Part shown: in pieces, positions 8,897 through 17,781 of the stretch | Numbering within the stretch: position 1 is the stretch's first letter | How the letters are laid out: each line of letters begins with the position of its first letter | Source of the DNA: CAIVAT01 sp964525995 | GTDB taxonomy: Bacteria > Bacteroidota > Bacteroidia > Bacteroidales > FEN-979 | Assembly (NCBI GenBank): GCA_964525995.1 | Contig: CAZGIM010000005.1 | Coordinates: forward strand, 124,001 to 188,000 | DNA: 64,000 nucleotides | Direction of reading: 5' to 3' | Program-made: the position numbers and the translations under genes | The notes under the pieces: model-generated | What the model saw: only the letters and a program-made list of their open reading frames with translations | What the model was told of the DNA's origin: nothing | Databases searched by the model: none

Positions 8897-9262
8897 TCAT
8901 ATTTGATCAGGGTTAATGGTTTCGGCCAGTTCACGGATCTTCTCTTCAAACTCCCGCTTTCCGGATCCTTTCCGCAGGGTAGTGACCGAGCCGGCGCGCC
9001 CGGGCAATTCGTCCGGGTCCATGGTCAGCAGGATCGTCTGCGCCTCCGGCACCGGCAGGGCTCTTCCCCGGGTCTTGCTTTGGTGTGCCAGGTAGAGATC
9101 CGCATCCACCAGAAGGATGTCGACCGTGGAACGGTCGGCCCACTGTATGTTTAAGGAATCTGGCGGTAAAACAACGATTCTGAAGTCATCAACCTGTCCC
9201 AGCATGGCTTTAAGCCCCTGGCAATAGACCGGGTTGTTGTCGGCCACAGCGATACGCACCAT
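8897..9262 (-). CDS. Stand-alone response-regulator receiver domain
   Basis: The start at 9262 gives MVRIAVADNNPVY, which begins exactly where a receiver domain should; an upstream ATG at 9310 would add 16 residues of no clear function. The 121-residue product covers only the receiver. The acidic pocket reads D-N-N instead of D-D-H, a candidate phospho-Asp lies in LLVDADLYLA, and the conserved Lys is in TLRKGS. No DNA-binding domain follows. The gene lies 129 bases after a NarL-type regulator and a histidine kinase, so it may act as a phosphate sink or decoy for that kinase. It could also be a degenerate regulator that has lost its output domain. Confidence 0.65.
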   Translation of the reverse strand: MVRIAVADNNPVYCQGLKAMLGQVDDFRIVVLPPDSLNIQWADRSTVDILLVDADLYLAHQSKTRGRALPVPEAQTILLTMDPDELPGRAGSVTTLRKGSGKREFEEKIRELAETINPDQI

Positions 9263-9391
9263 CACATCATTTTTCAGGAAATACGAAGATACTATCACCA
9301 GTAGCTTCATATATCAGGAAAAACGATGAAAAAGTGCAGGGTATTCCCGGAAATCGGGTCAGGGGAAACCCCGGTGTCGGGATGGGGTGCT

Positions 9392-10030
9392 TCAGCTGAT
9401 GGTGTAATACTGGTTGCGTACAGCCCAGGCAATGAGCCCGGCAACATTTCTGACTTCTGCTTTAAGGAAGAGCGTCGAACGGTGAGATTCGACGGTTTTA
9501 CCGGAGATGTGCAGGCGTTCGGATATTTCCTGTGAGGTAAGCCCTTCGCAGATCAGTACCATGATCTCCATTTCACGGTTGGTGAGTGTTTCCGCCCCGG
9601 CTACCTTGCCCGTGTACCGGAAGGCCAGTTTCTGCATGATCTCCTGGCTGAAATAGTTTCCCCCGGCGTGAACCGTTAGGATGGCCTGCTCCAACTCCGC
9701 CTTACTCGCCTTTTTGAGGATGAACCCTTTCACCCCCGACTGGATCATCTGGGTGTAATGGCCCGTGTCGGAATACATCGTCAGGGCGATAACGCTAAGG
9801 CCGGGTCTGATCGCCAACGCTTTCCGGGTAACCATCGCACCACCTATTGCCGGCATTTCCACATCCATCAGGGCTACATCAACCTCCATGTTCCCGACCG
9901 CTTCGAGAAAGCGGTGACCGTTGGCCGTGTTGTACACCACCTCGAATCCTTCAATTTGTCCGAGCACCAGCATGATGCCTTCCCGGAACAAGTCGTGGTC
10001 GTCGACGACCGCTATCCTGATTTTTTGCAT
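9392..10030 (-). CDS. NarL/FixJ-family response regulator
   Basis: The protein has 212 residues. The receiver domain (residues 1-120) has acidic residues DD at 10-11, the phospho-acceptor Asp56 in LMDVEMP, and the Lys in FILKKAS. A LuxR-type helix-turn-helix (residues about 147-205) contains LTNREMEIMVLICEGLTSQE and SGKTVESHRSTL. The gene starts one base after the stop codon of the histidine kinase at 10032, a strong sign of one operon and a cognate pair. No target genes can be inferred from sequence. Confidence 0.95.
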   Translation of the reverse strand: MQKIRIAVVDDHDLFREGIMLVLGQIEGFEVVYNTANGHRFLEAVGNMEVDVALMDVEMPAIGGAMVTRKALAIRPGLSVIALTMYSDTGHYTQMIQSGVKGFILKKASKAELEQAILTVHAGGNYFSQEIMQKLAFRYTGKVAGAETLTNREMEIMVLICEGLTSQEISERLHISGKTVESHRSTLFLKAEVRNVAGLIAWAVRNQYYTIS

Positions 10031-10031
10031 G

Positions 10032-12008
10032 TCACAGAGGTATTGATATGGTTACCGAAGTACCGGTACCGGGAGCGCTGTCGAGCACGAGGCTTCCGCC
10101 AAACGATTCTACCCGGTTGGTGATGTTGTGAAGCCCCATCCCTGTTTTCTTCGCCAGCGCAGGATCGAAGCCCGATCCGTTGTCGGCATAGGTGATCATC
10201 ATCAGGTCGCCCTGCCGCCTGACATCGAGCGAGATCCGCGTAGCGCCTGCATGTTTCATCGTGTTGTTGAGCAGTTCGGTGATGCACCGGTAGACGGTGA
10301 GTTCCACTTTGGGGTCAAATCTTTCGCGGCAGTCGCAGTTGTAACTGATCTCGTAACGACCGGCGGTGGTGAGCGGGGCAAAGAGGCTGTTCAGCGCGGT
10401 ATCGAGGCCGTGTTTTTCGAGTACGTGCGGACTGATATTGTGGGAAATCTTCGAAACTTCGTCGATGGCTTCGGTGATCACTATTTGAAGGCGGTCGCGG
10501 ATCTCGTCCTGCGTCCCGGGTTTCGCGTCGAGGAAAGCCTGGAAATAGTGGTTGATGGCCGAAAGTACCGGTCCGAGTCCGTCGTGGAGGTCGCGCGCGA
10601 TACGCCTGCGTTCATTGGTCTCGGTTTCCAGCACCGCTTCGGCAAGTTTCTGCCGGAGGGCCTCTTTACGGCGGAGGCGGAAATAGAAGAGGCTGAAGAG
10701 GAAGGCAAGGCTCAGTGTGATGGAAATGATAGCCAGGAAGATGATCTGATTACGCCGGAATTGGTTCTTCTTCTGCTCTTCCCTGATCTTCTGCTCCTTG
10801 ATGAGGAGGTCATATCGTGCCGCCTGGTCGGTGATCTGGCTGTTGATACGGTCCTTGAAGAATTCAACCTGGAGGTGGTTGCAGAGGGTCAGGAACCCGC
10901 AGGCATCGTGGTATTCGCCCCGTTGTTCGTGGATGGCCGCGAACTGCTTGTAGATGCGCATGTAGAGGTTGCGGTTTTCCCAGACCGGGGCCAGCCGGGT
11001 GGCCTGCTCCAGCGCGTCAAGCGCGGCGGTATAATCTTCTTTGCGCTGAAAGATATAGCTTTGGTTGATGAGGGCGTTCATGGCCTGGAAAGGCATTCCG
11101 ACCGTCAAAAAATCGGCGACGGCGCGTTGCGAAAGCTCGAGGGCTTTGTCGTAATCGCCCTGCTCCATGTATTGAAAGCTGAGCTCATTGCGGGAGGCGG
11201 CCAGCACCGGGAGGTCGCCGGCCTGTAGCGCAACCTGCTGGCAGCGCAGGGAATACTTGAACACTGAATCGGTATACGTGCCCGGTGGCTGACCCCATTC
11301 GTTGTAAAGTGCGGCCAGGCGGCTGTAGGCATAGGCGCGGTTCGCCAGGCTGAGTGGCGTTGCTCTTTCGAACAGGCAGGATATCAGATCGATCCCCTTT
11401 AGATACTCCTGTTTCTGGCGATAGGCTTCGCACAGCTCCAGCTTTACGCGGTCGGTTGCATCGGAGTTGGGCGGAAACCGGTCCAGCGCCTTCATGAGCA
11501 GGGCAATCGCCCGGTCGGGCATTGACCGCTCAAGGTACCTGTCGGCATAGTACCGCATGGAATCCGGACTTTTAAGCGTTGCCGGCAAAGGGAAAACAGG
11601 CCTTCCTTCCTGCGTATCTTCCCCGGTTCTATGTTCCCTGATCTTCATCTGCAGGTAGCTGATCCTGGCGCGTTGAAGGTCAGACAAAGAACCAGTATCT
11701 GCCGATAACCATTTCAGGATCTTCGCCGCTGCCACGGTATCACGCGCAAGCGACTGCATGGCCCGGGAATACAGTGCGTCAAACCGGCTTACAGAGACTC
11801 CCTGCTGGGCAATAAGTATCGCAGGTGCAAATGTCAACGTGAATACCAGGATCCCGTAAACACTTTTCAATATCCGAAAGGTTGGTATCAAGTGGATAAA
11901 GGTACATAGTTTATATAATCCGGGTACCATACTTGTATTACAACAAGGTTCTGTCAGCAGTAAAGGTTCGCTCCTTCGTGGCGAAAGCCAATCCTGCATC
12001 ACGTTCAT
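10032..12008 (-). CDS. TPR-containing NarX-type sensor histidine kinase
   Basis: The protein has 658 residues. A hydrophobic segment near residues 50-68 ends in ILIAQQ and looks like a signal peptide; a start at the downstream ATG 11930 would give it a more usual length. Residues about 150-400 form TPR-like helices in the periplasm, followed by one membrane segment (about 421-443). The HisKA_3 dimerisation box has the phospho-His at about 475 (RRRIARDLHDGLG), and the ATPase domain ends with DNGSGFD and GMGLHNI. This architecture is common in Bacteroidetes kinases paired with NarL-type regulators, which is the gene that follows. The signal is unknown. Confidence 0.92.
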   Translation of the reverse strand: MNVMQDWLSPRRSEPLLLTEPCCNTSMVPGLYKLCTFIHLIPTFRILKSVYGILVFTLTFAPAILIAQQGVSVSRFDALYSRAMQSLARDTVAAAKILKWLSADTGSLSDLQRARISYLQMKIREHRTGEDTQEGRPVFPLPATLKSPDSMRYYADRYLERSMPDRAIALLMKALDRFPPNSDATDRVKLELCEAYRQKQEYLKGIDLISCLFERATPLSLANRAYAYSRLAALYNEWGQPPGTYTDSVFKYSLRCQQVALQAGDLPVLAASRNELSFQYMEQGDYDKALELSQRAVADFLTVGMPFQAMNALINQSYIFQRKEDYTAALDALEQATRLAPVWENRNLYMRIYKQFAAIHEQRGEYHDACGFLTLCNHLQVEFFKDRINSQITDQAARYDLLIKEQKIREEQKKNQFRRNQIIFLAIISITLSLAFLFSLFYFRLRRKEALRQKLAEAVLETETNERRRIARDLHDGLGPVLSAINHYFQAFLDAKPGTQDEIRDRLQIVITEAIDEVSKISHNISPHVLEKHGLDTALNSLFAPLTTAGRYEISYNCDCRERFDPKVELTVYRCITELLNNTMKHAGATRISLDVRRQGDLMMITYADNGSGFDPALAKKTGMGLHNITNRVESFGGSLVLDSAPGTGTSVTISIPL

Positions 12009-12016
12009 GGGGCATT

Positions 12017-13336
12017 TTAGTTCTTTAGGCAGCGGACGTTGAAACCGTACACTTTGTCGAAGTTGATCCGGTGAATCTCATCTCTGTCGTACGTGATGAG
12101 GCGGGTCCAGGCGTAATTGTTGATTGGTGTGGAGGTCCACCAATAGGCTTCCCGCAATGTTTTCCAGAAGTAGCCATAGATGAAACTGTAACCAGCCGGC
12201 AAACCCCGGAAACCAAACGGGTCGGAGCCATTACCATTGGAATACCAGCCAACGGTCGACCTCAGATTGGCGCCGGCATCGTACCCCCGGTAACCGATGT
12301 TGTCCCATTCCGGGTCGCCGATGTCAAATTGACTGTCGACAGCCCCTTCCAGTATTTTCCAGTCTTCATCATCGGGCACATGCCAGCCCTCCGGACAGAT
12401 GCCCTGCACGCCCGGTTGCAGGGTGTACTGCATTACTTCGTCCCACTGGTAATAGGCTCCGTATTTTGAACAACTGTCCTCCGAATCTTCCAGGCAGTAC
12501 TTTTCGAGGATCCCGTTATCGGTCTGATCCTGACCCGGGTTGATCAGGGTACCTATGTTCAGATTCTCCCTGAACCAGCATTGGCTGAATACCTGTAACG
12601 TATTGTATACTTTTCCCCCGTACATTACCGTTGACATGCCCGGGCACGGTATGTTGGTGGCAAACTCGAAGGTGTAAAGTTTACTGGCGCCGGGGTGATC
12701 GCGTATGCCCGATTGTGAACCATTGACAAACCCCGTATAAAGCAATTCATCGCCCGGACTGAAGAGGAAGCTTCCGGCCGGTGCCGTTGATTTGAACTGC
12801 GGTACGGCTGCTCCGGTTCCAATATACTCCAACGCACCCGGCCGGGTTCCCGGAGAAGCGACAGGCAGAATCCTGACACTGTTCATCTCCCCCTTCCAGC
12901 GGGCTGTAAAGATACAAAGGCCGTCCGCTCCGGTTATGAGCCTGAACGAATGGACACCGGCCCCGAGAATCCTCTCCCCTTGCAGGATTTGCCGTCCCAA
13001 CAGGTCGGTGACGGTCATCTTCACCTGATCCCTTTCGGGAACCCGGATGGAGATAATGGTCTGTCCTGTGGCGGGATCCGGCAAATTCTGGAAAACCTGA
13101 AGGTGATCCCGGCTGCCCGAAATCTCAGGAATCGTTACCGCATAAAGCGACAGAACCGTATCGTTCCAGAAAAGTACCGTATCGCCCCCCTGGGTCCGGT
13201 TTATCACTTTAATGCTGTCGAGCTGAAGGTAAGCCGTGTTGTTCCTTGCGGTGAAGGTAAGATTTATCACCCCATCCTGGCAGTAAGTCATCAGGGCAAA
13301 AAGAAAAAGGGTTGCTGATATAATCGAAGTCTTCAT
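12017..13336 (-). CDS. Secreted FISUMP-domain protein with internal T9SS-CTD-like module
   Basis: The protein has 439 residues with a signal peptide ending at TYCQ. An N-terminal beta-rich domain (INLTFTARNN...LQLDSIKVINR) is followed at about residues 78-150 by a segment that looks like a T9SS type A sorting domain (FQNLPDPATGQTIISI, LLGRQIL, GVHSFRL). It is internal, not C-terminal. The C-terminal 200 residues are FISUMP: CWFRENLNIGT, QTDNGILEKYC, GICPEGWHVP, YWWTST and YGFNVRCLKN. Four more genes here share this order. Export and ligand are unproven. It lies 8 bases before the kinase gene start and may be cotranscribed with it. Confidence 0.85.
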   Translation of the reverse strand: MKTSIISATLFLFALMTYCQDGVINLTFTARNNTAYLQLDSIKVINRTQGGDTVLFWNDTVLSLYAVTIPEISGSRDHLQVFQNLPDPATGQTIISIRVPERDQVKMTVTDLLGRQILQGERILGAGVHSFRLITGADGLCIFTARWKGEMNSVRILPVASPGTRPGALEYIGTGAAVPQFKSTAPAGSFLFSPGDELLYTGFVNGSQSGIRDHPGASKLYTFEFATNIPCPGMSTVMYGGKVYNTLQVFSQCWFRENLNIGTLINPGQDQTDNGILEKYCLEDSEDSCSKYGAYYQWDEVMQYTLQPGVQGICPEGWHVPDDEDWKILEGAVDSQFDIGDPEWDNIGYRGYDAGANLRSTVGWYSNGNGSDPFGFRGLPAGYSFIYGYFWKTLREAYWWTSTPINNYAWTRLITYDRDEIHRINFDKVYGFNVRCLKN

Positions 13337-13459
13337 TGGTAAATCATTTATTCATCATACTTCAATCGGAAAATCCATAAAAAAATCATCTGAAAGATGT
13401 GGCGCCGGAGTCAGGGATAATTCATGCGTCATTTTCACAGTTCCGGATGCGCCTGAAGA

Positions 13460-14836
13460 TCAATCCGGATCTTTCATACAACGGACGCTGTAACCGGATC
13501 TCTTCGGCTGAGCGCTTCTTATCAATGTAGTAAAATTGTTACGAAGGTCGAATTGCCATTTGAGATCTTCACCCTGCTTCGTTGAACTCCACCAGAATGC
13601 CTGTCTTGTGACATATCCGTAATTGCTGCAGCCGTAAAAGTCGCGGAAACCTCCCGCAAGCCCTGTAAATCCTAAGAAGTCGGTGCCACCTCCAAAGTTC
13701 TGCCCGAAGTTAAAGGGCGCCCAGCCAAAGGTCGATTTCAGGTTGGTTCCGGCGTCAAAACCACTGAAAGTAGAACCATTGAAAATCGTGTCGCCAATTC
13801 CATACTGGGAATCGGCGATCCCCATCAACACTTCCCATTCATCCCTGGTCGGTACATGCCACCCCGGCGGACAGATTCCCCGGGCGCCTTGCAGGGAGAT
13901 GTATTGCATCATTTCATCCCATTGGTAAAGCCCTCCGTATTTGGAGCAGCTATCCTCCAGGTCGGAATAACAATATTTCTCCAGGTACCCGTTATCCGTT
14001 TGATCGGTACAGATTTCGAGCATGGTTCCCACGTTGAGGTTCTCTTTTAACCAGCACTGGCTGAAGATCTGAACCGTGTTGTACACCTTTCCCATGTAGG
14101 TCACCGATGGGGTACCGGGGCACGGAATGTTGTAAGCGTACTGAAAGGTGTACGACCGGTTCTCGGTCGGCGTGTCGAGAATGCCCGATTCCTGCTCAAC
14201 CAGGTCGCTGTTCTTCAGGGTTGCCCTCAAAGGTGCTTCCCCCGGTGCCTTACCCAGGTAATCGAGGCGCGCAACCCCGCTGCCTGTTCCCTCCGTGTGA
14301 AGGATCTTGATGCTCCGGCTCAACCCGTTCCATCGCGCGGTAAGGAAACAAAGGGAACCGGCGCCGGTAGTCAGCCGGAACGAATGGGCGCCTTTATCCA
14401 ACTGGTATTCTCTGTGAAGAAGTTTCCTTCCCTGTAAATCGGTCATCGTGAGGGAGACCGGTCCCGGTTCCGGGACGACCAACGATACTTGGCTTTGGTC
14501 GCCGGCTGGATTCGGAAAGTTCTGTGACAGGTCAAAGGAAGGATCCTGCTGCGTGCTGACCTGAATTCCGACGGGGAATCCCATGGCATAACCGACAAAG
14601 AGGATCGTATCGCGGACCATCAAATCCAGAGTCATGACGCCGGTAGGGTACACGATGGAGGTTTCACCGCCATGTGTCAGGTTTATCGCCTTAACGCCGG
14701 TGAGTTCGACGGGTTGACCGTTATTCTCGGCTTTAAAGGAAAAGGTCAGGGTAAGGGTCTGGGAATGCAATCCCAATGCAATGACCGATAAAAATACGAT
14801 CAAAAATGTTTTTGGTATATGATGTGAAGGGAACAT
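13460..14836 (-). CDS. Secreted FISUMP-domain protein with internal T9SS-CTD-like module
   Basis: The protein has 458 residues and the same domain order as its neighbour: signal peptide (ending HSQ), N-terminal beta domain (LTLTFSFKAENNG), internal sorting-domain-like stretch (FPNPAGDQSQVSLVVP ... LQGRKLLHREY) and C-terminal FISUMP (CWLKENLNVGT, GICPPGWHVPT, FWWSSTKQ, GYSVRCMKD). The framework is close to the 12017-13336 gene, whereas the segment after WWSST is very different. A candidate promoter lies upstream at about 14884-14891. The tandem placement suggests local gene duplication. Confidence 0.87.
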   Translation of the reverse strand: MFPSHHIPKTFLIVFLSVIALGLHSQTLTLTFSFKAENNGQPVELTGVKAINLTHGGETSIVYPTGVMTLDLMVRDTILFVGYAMGFPVGIQVSTQQDPSFDLSQNFPNPAGDQSQVSLVVPEPGPVSLTMTDLQGRKLLHREYQLDKGAHSFRLTTGAGSLCFLTARWNGLSRSIKILHTEGTGSGVARLDYLGKAPGEAPLRATLKNSDLVEQESGILDTPTENRSYTFQYAYNIPCPGTPSVTYMGKVYNTVQIFSQCWLKENLNVGTMLEICTDQTDNGYLEKYCYSDLEDSCSKYGGLYQWDEMMQYISLQGARGICPPGWHVPTRDEWEVLMGIADSQYGIGDTIFNGSTFSGFDAGTNLKSTFGWAPFNFGQNFGGGTDFLGFTGLAGGFRDFYGCSNYGYVTRQAFWWSSTKQGEDLKWQFDLRNNFTTLIRSAQPKRSGYSVRCMKDPD

Positions 14837-15156
14837 AAGGGATATATTTACATGTAAGACACGTATATCATGATAAGTTGTCTCAAATATAATTAAAAAA
14901 ACATTGTTTTGTCGGATGCATTACACTGATTTTCAAAAAAGTGTCATGCAGATGAGAAAGACGTTGGCGATTCAAATGCCGCGATGCTCCCATCTTCCTG
15001 GCAGCCACGAGGCCCGCGCAGTCTGAGTACGAAAAGTCTACCAATAAAATTCAGAATCTTTAACGGAGTTATTCATGAATATTTTTCATATATTGGAAAT
15101 CTGGTTTTTGATGAGATTTTAATCATCAGCCGTACTGAATTAGTCACAAAACAACA
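14837..15156. other. Divergent intergenic region of 320 bases
   Basis: The region separates the minus-strand FISUMP gene from the plus-strand DUF3795 gene and must hold promoters for both. The only element I can name is a TATATTTG box on the minus strand (14884-14891). The middle (about 14930-15060) is more GC-rich and encodes nothing I recognise. Confidence 0.5.
14884..14891 (-). promoter_or_regulatory. Candidate Bacteroidetes -7 promoter box
   Basis: TATATTTG on the minus strand matches the TAnnTTTG -7 consensus of Bacteroidetes sigma-ABfr promoters and lies about 48 bases upstream of the FISUMP start at 14836. I see no good -33 TTTG at the expected distance, so the call is tentative. Confidence 0.35.
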
Positions 15157-15501
15157 ATGAAAATGGAAAAACTGATCTCCTGTTGCGGATTGAATTGCGC
15201 TTCCTGCGATGCCAGGATAGCCACCCTTGCCAACAATGATGAACTGAGACGGCAGACTGCCGAAAAATGGAAAGTGATGTATAACTCCCCCGGGATCACC
15301 CCCGAAATGATCAACTGCACAGGGTGCAGGACCGAAGGGGTTAAGATCGTTCACTGGAATGATTGCGCTATCAGGAAGTGCGCAGAATCAAAAGGTTTTT
15401 CAACCTGCGGCAAATGCGACAGCCTGCTGTCATGCGAAACCATCAAACCGGTATTACAGTTTGCCCCTGATGCTATTGAAAACCTGAAGCAGGCAGACTG
15501 A
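15157..15501 (+). CDS. DUF3795 domain protein (small Cys-rich)
   Basis: The protein has 114 residues with regularly placed cysteines: SCCGLNCASCDAR at the start, MINCTGCRTEG in the middle, then DCAIRKCAES and STCGKCDSLLSC. This is the signature of DUF3795, a family of small, probably metal-binding proteins of unknown function in anaerobes. No signal peptide is present, so it is cytoplasmic. Starts at 15157 and 15163 are both possible. It is the only plus-strand gene in the first 35 kb that I consider intact. A hairpin overlaps its stop codon. Confidence 0.88.
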   Translation: MKMEKLISCCGLNCASCDARIATLANNDELRRQTAEKWKVMYNSPGITPEMINCTGCRTEGVKIVHWNDCAIRKCAESKGFSTCGKCDSLLSCETIKPVLQFAPDAIENLKQAD

Positions 15502-15532
15502 TCATCCCATTATTGCCTTCGCAGTCTGCCTG
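15490..15532 (+). terminator. Hairpin at the end of the DUF3795 gene
   Basis: CAGGCAGACTG at 15490-15500 is the exact reverse complement of CAGTCTGCCTG at 15522-15532, giving an 11-base stem with a 21-base loop. A smaller GC palindrome (CCCCGACGGGG) follows at 15534-15544. There is no clear U-tract, so a terminator role is plausible but not certain. Confidence 0.45.
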
Positions 15533-15587
15533 ACCCCGACGGGGTGGGGGGACCCTGACGGGGCGGCTCCATGCATCCTGTTCGGTT

Positions 15588-16694
15588 TTATTTCAACCGG
15601 AACGAGCAAAGAAAGGAGAGGTTCCGGTCGGGATTCGATTCCCGGAGAATGGGGAGAAAGAAGTCCGGCCGTGTACCGGATAGCTGTTGGAACAGGGTAT
15701 ATGTGGTTTCGTGTACCATGATGAGGAACAACTCAGCGGCGGGAATATCGAAGGTTTTACTTAATGATTGGTAGTCGAACAATCCCCTGAGTTTTCGGGT
15801 ATAGATCTGTTTCAGGGAATCGCACAGCAGGTCGAGCCGGTCCCCATCGTGGTAGGTGAACAACAGAGAAACCCCTGCGGTATCCATCAATCCGTATTTT
15901 TTGAAAAACTCCCGGTCGCCTTCAGGTACCGGTTCATTTTGGGTGAGCCGGTAAAACGATGCCGTGGAGGGGAGGCTGAAAAATTCATCAAAAATGTTGT
16001 AACTCCATGAGATGGCGATCTGGGAGTTGTCGGTAGTCTGATCGTAATTGGTTCCGCATTGAAAGGGATGGGGCGGATAGATGATCCACGCGATGGAGGG
16101 TGGGCCTTCTTCGGTATGGAACTCTGAATTGTACTGGTTCCAAAATGTGTTGTCGATGATGCGTGACCACAGGAAATGAAATACCAATCGGGGATGTTCC
16201 CGGAGGTGTTCCCGGAGCGGTCGGATCAGGGAGTCGATAGCCGGGGATAGTTCCAGCAGGCGTTTTCGGATCAGGCTATGCATCAACTCCCGCTTTTTGC
16301 CTGTCACAACGGGAAACAGGAGGGCAATGCGTTCCTTTTCAAGGCTGATGACCTTCCCGCGGCTGAGCTGACCGAGAATTTCGTCGAGGCTGTCGGGCAA
16401 TTTACTTTTTAGTTCGCTGTATGTGTAACCGTCAATGATGGCATTGATCACCGCCTTGGCCTTCGGGTTCCGGTCGGGAATGCCGATACCTTTGGGAATG
16501 TGGTTGACGGGGCAACCACCGAAATAGACCAGGTTGCTCCAGTAATCGGCCTGGGCAAAATGTTTCACCGGGAAATCCGGCGTTATATCGATGGTATCGT
16601 TGACCACTACAGGAACCTGACCATTCAGCAATGGAGGAAGGAGGAAGAGGCTCATCAATGCAATGAAATATCCTGATTTCATAAGGTTTTTCAT
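15588..16694 (-). CDS. Chimeric protein: duplicated secretion leader joined to an unrelated body
   Basis: The protein has 368 residues. The first 38 (signal peptide plus VPVVVNDTIDITPDF) match the start of the T9SS protein at 362-2563; from about residue 40 (VKHFAQADYW) similarity ends. The body has ten or so Leu/Arg-rich helices, for example KRELMHSLIRKRLLELSPAI and LREHLREHPRLVFHFLW, and a late HETTYTLFQQ; I do not recognise its family. There is no T9SS sorting domain. The body may originally have had another start and the leader copy may have landed in frame, so the secreted form is possible but unproven. Confidence 0.65.
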   Translation of the reverse strand: MKNLMKSGYFIALMSLFLLPPLLNGQVPVVVNDTIDITPDFPVKHFAQADYWSNLVYFGGCPVNHIPKGIGIPDRNPKAKAVINAIIDGYTYSELKSKLPDSLDEILGQLSRGKVISLEKERIALLFPVVTGKKRELMHSLIRKRLLELSPAIDSLIRPLREHLREHPRLVFHFLWSRIIDNTFWNQYNSEFHTEEGPPSIAWIIYPPHPFQCGTNYDQTTDNSQIAISWSYNIFDEFFSLPSTASFYRLTQNEPVPEGDREFFKKYGLMDTAGVSLLFTYHDGDRLDLLCDSLKQIYTRKLRGLFDYQSLSKTFDIPAAELFLIMVHETTYTLFQQLSGTRPDFFLPILRESNPDRNLSFLCSFRLK

Positions 16695-16735
16695 AGGAAC
16701 AGGATTAAAAGGTGAAGGTATCGGAGATGAAATGA
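16577..16735 (-). repeat. Duplicated leader repeat, copy 3
   Basis: This segment spans the first 38 codons of the chimeric gene and about 40 bases upstream, matching copies at 1-149 and 2445-2603. Its upstream part overlaps the last codons of rsgA, whose protein ends with residues (HFISDTFTF) read from the repeat. Confidence 0.75.
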
Positions 16736-17781
16736 AACGGGCTTTTTTTTACACTTTTTACCATCTTTGAAAAAGATTTCTCGTGCTTCCTTTTTTCGAA
16801 AACCGATGCGGTATAATGCCACGCTTCCTTTCTTAGTTTAAGATAATTCTCGTAAACCCCCTGATCAATTTCGCCATTTTCAACAGCCCTGATAACCGCA
16901 CAACCTTTTTCGTTAATGTGTTGGCAATCGGCAAAAAGGCACTGACGCTCGAATTCGCCGATGTCGAGAACCTCCGAAAGAGACTTAACATCGTCGTTCG
17001 TGACTCCGAATAGTTTAACTCCGGGCGTATCTATTAAAACACCCGAATGTTCTAAAAGTACCATTTCCCTCCGGGTTGTGGTATGCCTTCCTTTGCCCGT
17101 AGAAGCGCTTATTGCAGCCGTTTGGAAAATATCCTTTCCATAAAGATTATTGATCAACGAGCTTTTGCCAACACCCGACATGCCGGTAAATACAACCGTT
17201 TCACCCACGGTGATAAACTCGCGTATGGCCCTGATACTGTCGGGTTGATGAATACTGGTGAAAAAAACGGGGATTTTATGCGCGATGTGCTTTAGTGCGT
17301 TTTCGACCTCCTCTTTGTTAAAACCCAAATCTGTTTTAGTCAGTACTAAAGCAGGGTGGATATCTTCGGCGGCTAACTGCAGCATAAAACGCTCAATCCG
17401 GCGAACGTTGAAGGTGTCGTCAAGACTTTGTACAATAAATGCCTTATCGATATACGAAGCAATGGCTTGTTTTTCGGATACGGTGCCACTTTTTAAACGA
17501 TAGAGCGTTTTTTGCCGGGGTAACCTATCGACAATGATACCGCTGTCGGTATCGATTGGTTGAAAAATAACCCAATCGCCCACACAAGGCAATTCACAAT
17601 CCGGTTTTCCGAACATCATATTTCCGGTCAGTTCACATTGAAACAGTCCGTTTTCGGAAATAACTTCATAACACGTGCGATGTACGATCGCCGTCCGACC
17701 GTGAAACAAATCTTTGTACGCTGATTCTTGTTTTAGTTGGTTTAACTTGTCATTCCAACCATACATATTTAAATTAGTCAT
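16705..17781 (-). CDS. rsgA: Ribosome small subunit-dependent GTPase A
   Basis: The protein has 358 residues. An OB-fold precedes a circularly permuted GTPase domain in which G4 (LVLTKTDL) comes before G1 (FTGMSGVGKSSLIN), the GKGRHTTT switch and G3 (LIDTPGVKLFG). A zinc knuckle follows (CLFADCQH ... GC). RsgA is a late 30S-subunit maturation GTPase in the cytoplasm. The start overlaps the stop of the upstream methyltransferase gene by 4 bases, so the two are translationally coupled. The final nine or so residues come from the leader repeat that abuts the gene, so the natural C-terminus was probably replaced. Confidence 0.96.
   Translation of the reverse strand: MTNLNMYGWNDKLNQLKQESAYKDLFHGRTAIVHRTCYEVISENGLFQCELTGNMMFGKPDCELPCVGDWVIFQPIDTDSGIIVDRLPRQKTLYRLKSGTVSEKQAIASYIDKAFIVQSLDDTFNVRRIERFMLQLAAEDIHPALVLTKTDLGFNKEEVENALKHIAHKIPVFFTSIHQPDSIRAIREFITVGETVVFTGMSGVGKSSLINNLYGKDIFQTAAISASTGKGRHTTTRREMVLLEHSGVLIDTPGVKLFGVTNDDVKSLSEVLDIGEFERQCLFADCQHINEKGCAVIRAVENGEIDQGVYENYLKLRKEAWHYTASVFEKRKHEKSFSKMVKSVKKSPFHFISDTFTF

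Noticed and set aside
10128..11228. 366-codon open frame antisense to the TPR kinase
   Set aside because: Composition is typical of an antisense shadow (runs of Val, Glu, Gly) and the opposite strand has an intact kinase with conserved motifs.
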